DNA from: Streptosporangiaceae bacterium
GTDB lineage: Bacteria; Actinomycetota; Actinomycetes; Streptosporangiales; Streptosporangiaceae
Direction: 5' to 3'
Length of the DNA: 5,395 bases
Assembly: GCA_030042885.1 (NCBI GenBank)
Contig: JASHYW010000218.1
Location: 1 to 5,395 of the forward strand
The position numbers and the translations under genes were made by a program. The notes beneath the pieces are model-generated. The model did not search any database. It was not told the DNA's origin and saw nothing but the letters and a program-made list of their open reading frames with translations. Positions 3,388 to 5,395 of the stretch are shown in pieces; position 1 is the stretch's first letter, and each line of letters begins with the position of its first letter.

Positions 3388-5145
3388 CTACATGCTGCCG
3401 GGCGATTCCTGCTGGATGCCGTACCGGGCCGCGACCGGGTTCCACACCTGGACGAACTTTTCCTTCGCGGCGTCGGCCTGCTTGTCAGCGTTGTACGCGG
3501 CGTTGTAGGCACCTGATTGAGTAGCCGGGGCGCACCCGAGCTTGAGCTGCTGCTGTGCCCAGGCCAGGTAGTCCCTGTCAGCGTCCAGCGAGCTGTGCAG
3601 TGCAGCGGTCAGGTCGGTCTTGACGGTCGTGCCGTCGGCCAGAGCGGAGGTGGACAGGGCTGACGCCTGGTTGTATTCGGTGCTGCGCTGGTTCACCGCG
3701 TTCTGGATCTGGCTGACCGCGCTGGGCAGGTCCGTGCAGTCACTGGCCTGGCGGACCGCGCCTTGCAGCGCCTTCCGGGTGGCCGCGCTCGAGCTCAGCA
3801 GATCGTTCACGGCGGCCGCCTGCCTGGATGCCAGCGTCGACGCTGATGACGATGACGGCGCCGGTGACGATGACGGTGCTGGGGTGGCCGCGACAGTGGG
3901 CACGGCCGGCCTGCCCCGCGCTGGTCTGGCCGGCCAGACGACGCCGATGGCCACAGCGGCGGCGATGCCCGCTGCAGCCAGGGCGAGGATGAGCCCGAGT
4001 ACCCCTGAGCGGTGCCGGGGGTAAGGCCTGCCCGGCCCGCGCGCCGGGTCAGGGCTCACCTGACCGGGTCCGGCCGCAGGCTGGTCTTCCGGGGACCGTG
4101 GCCGGCCGGGCCCAGACCGCGCGAGGGCCGCGGTGCGCGCGGATTCGTGCTGCCCGGCAGTCCGCTGCTGGCTGGAGGCCGGCCGGGATCCCGCGGGTGG
4201 CCTGGCGTGGCCCTGCGAGCGCGGCCGTGCGGGGTCATCTGGCCCGCCGGGACGGAGCCCGAGCGCCGTGCGCAGTTCTTCAGCGAACTGGCCGCAGGTC
4301 CGGTACCGGCCTGCCGGGTTCTTCGCAAGCGCCGTGGCCAGCACCAGGTCGGCTGCCGCGGGCAGGTCAGGGCGCCGCGCCGTAGCCGCGGGGGGCGGCG
4401 CGTACAGCTGTGCATACATCACCGTCAAGCCCTGGTCCTGCCCGAACGGCGGCGAGCCGCACAGCAGCTCGAACCCGACGCAGGCCAGCGAGTACAGGTC
4501 CGCCCGCCCGTCCAGCGCGCGGCCTTGGATCTGCTCCGGCGCGAGGTAATCGAGCGCCCCGGCGAACTGGCCCGCCGCAATGATCTGACCCGGCGACAAG
4601 TCCCTGCCCATCCCGAAGTCCGACAGGTACACATGGCCCAAGCCACCGCCGGCCCGGTCAGGCGTGCTCCCGCCCGCCCCGCCGCCGGCATCGACAAGCA
4701 CGTTGGCGGGCTTGACGTCGCAATGGATCAGGCCGCGGCCGTGAGCGGCATCCAGAGCCGACGCGACCTGGGCGATGACGCTCCAGGCCCGGGAAAAAGG
4801 AAGCGGCCCGAGCCGGCTCAGCAGCGACCGGGCATTGCCGCCCGCGACGTGGCGCATGACCACGTACAAGGTCCCGCCCGCATCGCCGGCCTCGTAAACC
4901 GGAACGATGTGAGGGTGGCCTATCACCGCGGCCGCCCGTGACTGGGAAACAAGCCGTGCCCGGAAGGCGGCATCACCGGCCAGCTCCGGCGCGAGGATCT
5001 TGACCGCCACCTCACGGTTCAGACGCTCGTCCCGGGCCAGACGGACGACAGCCGCGCCGCTCTCGCCGATACACTCACCCAGCTGGTACCCGGCGACCTT
5101 GCCCGGCATGCCCACGCCGGGCAGGACCAGGCCCGTCCCGCTCAC
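3388..5145 (-). CDS. Receptor-type Ser/Thr protein kinase (PknB class) with substituted active-site residues
   Basis: The product is 585 residues from GTG 5145. Kinase domain at about 20-296: Gly-rich loop 'IGESGAAVV', VAVK lysine 49, HPHIVPVYEAG, catalytic 'HCDVKPAN' (141-148), DFG 176-178, APE 202-204, and 'DGRADLYSLACVGFELL'. Unlike typical relatives, the alpha-C Glu is Gln68, HRD is HCD, the P+1 'GT' is Gly-Ala197, and the activation loop has no Thr. Lys49, Asp143, Asn148 and Asp176 are kept, so activity is possible but regulation by T-loop phosphorylation is doubtful. A Gly-rich insertion (about 153-170) precedes the DFG strand. A Pro/Arg-rich linker (297-379) leads to one membrane helix (381-404), a PAPSSS repeat linker, and an outside helical domain (about 440-585) with Cys470 and Cys538. 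The start is chosen by GGTGG, 7 bases upstream, and the 'SGTGLVLPG' N-terminus; ATG 5109 and GTG 5217 are alternatives. It is convergent with the USP-like gene. Confidence 0.9.
   Translation of the reverse strand: MSGTGLVLPGVGMPGKVAGYQLGECIGESGAAVVRLARDERLNREVAVKILAPELAGDAAFRARLVSQSRAAAVIGHPHIVPVYEAGDAGGTLYVVMRHVAGGNARSLLSRLGPLPFSRAWSVIAQVASALDAAHGRGLIHCDVKPANVLVDAGGGAGGSTPDRAGGGLGHVYLSDFGMGRDLSPGQIIAAGQFAGALDYLAPEQIQGRALDGRADLYSLACVGFELLCGSPPFGQDQGLTVMYAQLYAPPPAATARRPDLPAAADLVLATALAKNPAGRYRTCGQFAEELRTALGLRPGGPDDPARPRSQGHARPPAGSRPASSQQRTAGQHESARTAALARSGPGRPRSPEDQPAAGPGQVSPDPARGPGRPYPRHRSGVLGLILALAAAGIAAAVAIGVVWPARPARGRPAVPTVAATPAPSSSPAPSSSSASTLASRQAAAVNDLLSSSAATRKALQGAVRQASDCTDLPSAVSQIQNAVNQRSTEYNQASALSTSALADGTTVKTDLTAALHSSLDADRDYLAWAQQQLKLGCAPATQSGAYNAAYNADKQADAAKEKFVQVWNPVAARYGIQQESPGSM
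3847..3882 (-). repeat. Tandem 18-bp repeat coding for PAPSSS twice
   Basis: Two 18-bp units (3847-3864 and 3865-3882) share the exact 12-mer TGACGATGACGG on the plus strand. They encode PAPSSS twice (kinase residues 422-433) in the Pro/Ser linker just outside the membrane. Unit-number variation by slippage would lengthen the stalk in six-residue steps. Confidence 0.7.
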
Positions 5146-5395
5146 CGGCGCGCCACCGGGCAGGACGCGATCAGGGACCGGCCGGCGCCAGCCCAGCCCG
5201 CCAGGCTGGCCTCGCACCCGTGACAGCGACAGTGTCCGCCGCGCAGCTCACGAGCCTCCGTTCGGGGTACGGCTGCCAGGCGACAGCAAAACAACCAGCT
5301 CAACACCCACCGCCCGCGCAGGTCAGCATCCCGGGCCTCACCGGCCCGGTCCCCGCAGCCCAGATCCCCACGATAGCGGCATTCCACCAGGCCCG
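5146..5395. other. Upstream region of the kinase, no supported gene
   Basis: I see no convincing gene in these 250 bases. A Cys/Arg-rich minus-strand reading frame (5387-5142) overlaps the kinase start and has no recognisable domain or ribosome site. The only AT-rich patch (about 5285-5303) could hold part of the kinase promoter, but no -10/-35 pair is convincing. GACAG occurs twice in tandem at 5222-5232. Confidence 0.4.

Noticed and set aside
4012..4941. Long plus-strand open frame (309 codons) opposite the kinase gene
   Set aside because: Arg/Pro/Gly-rich translation without domain logic. The minus strand here carries every kinase motif, so this is a GC-driven antisense shadow.
5215..5251. 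Small upstream reading frame (GTG 5251) before the kinase, near GGAGG
   Set aside because: The GGAGG lies only 3 bases from the GTG, the frame is about 26 codons with no conserved look, and nothing ties it to kinase translation.
5142..5387. Cys-rich minus-strand frame (81 codons) upstream of the kinase
   Set aside because: The cysteines suggested a metal-binding peptide, but spacing is irregular, no ribosome site was found, and it overlaps the kinase start in another frame.

Overview
This is a high-GC window with strong G/C bias at third codon positions. It has GTG starts, a probable leaderless gene, and a eukaryotic-type Ser/Thr kinase of the PknB class. Together these point to a high-GC actinomycete, probably a soil form of the Streptomyces/Streptosporangiales kind; the exact taxon cannot be fixed from the sequence. 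I see no rRNA, tRNA, CRISPR array, insertion sequence or phage gene.

Layout, left to right. (1) 1-951 (+): 3' part of an SsuA/THI5-like ABC-transporter substrate-binding protein, cut by the window's left edge. (2) 952-1219: non-coding stretch with at least three local hairpins, probably the leader of the next gene. (3) 1220-2029 (+): secreted or membrane-anchored protein with an M23/LytM-like fold that has lost the metal-binding histidines. (4) 2030-2217: non-coding stretch with a 14-bp palindrome, a candidate H-type RNA pseudoknot, a strong terminator-like hairpin, and a promoter/operator-like palindrome. (5) 2218-2475 (+): small 85-residue protein with a predicted beta-alpha-beta-beta-alpha layout, probably leaderless. 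(6) 2476-2746: non-coding leader with two related hairpins; the second can compete for the Shine-Dalgarno of the next gene. (7) 2747-3229 (+): 160-residue universal-stress-protein-like (Rossmann-type) protein. (8) 3230-3387: convergent intergenic region with terminator-like hairpins. (9) 3388-5145 (-): transmembrane receptor-type Ser/Thr kinase with several substituted active-site positions and an extracytoplasmic helical domain. (10) 5146-5395: upstream region of the kinase, with no convincing gene.

The genes do not form an obvious operon. The four plus-strand genes are each separated by about 190-270 bases of structured non-coding DNA, so they are probably separate transcription units. A shared theme is surface sensing, cell envelope and stress: a solute-binding protein, an envelope M23-like non-enzyme, a stress-type protein and a receptor kinase. 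That theme is inference. The points most worth following are the proposed RNA switch before the USP-like gene (2599-2749), the pseudoknot plus hairpin at 2087-2158, and the kinase with replaced alpha-C Glu, HRD Arg and P+1 Thr.
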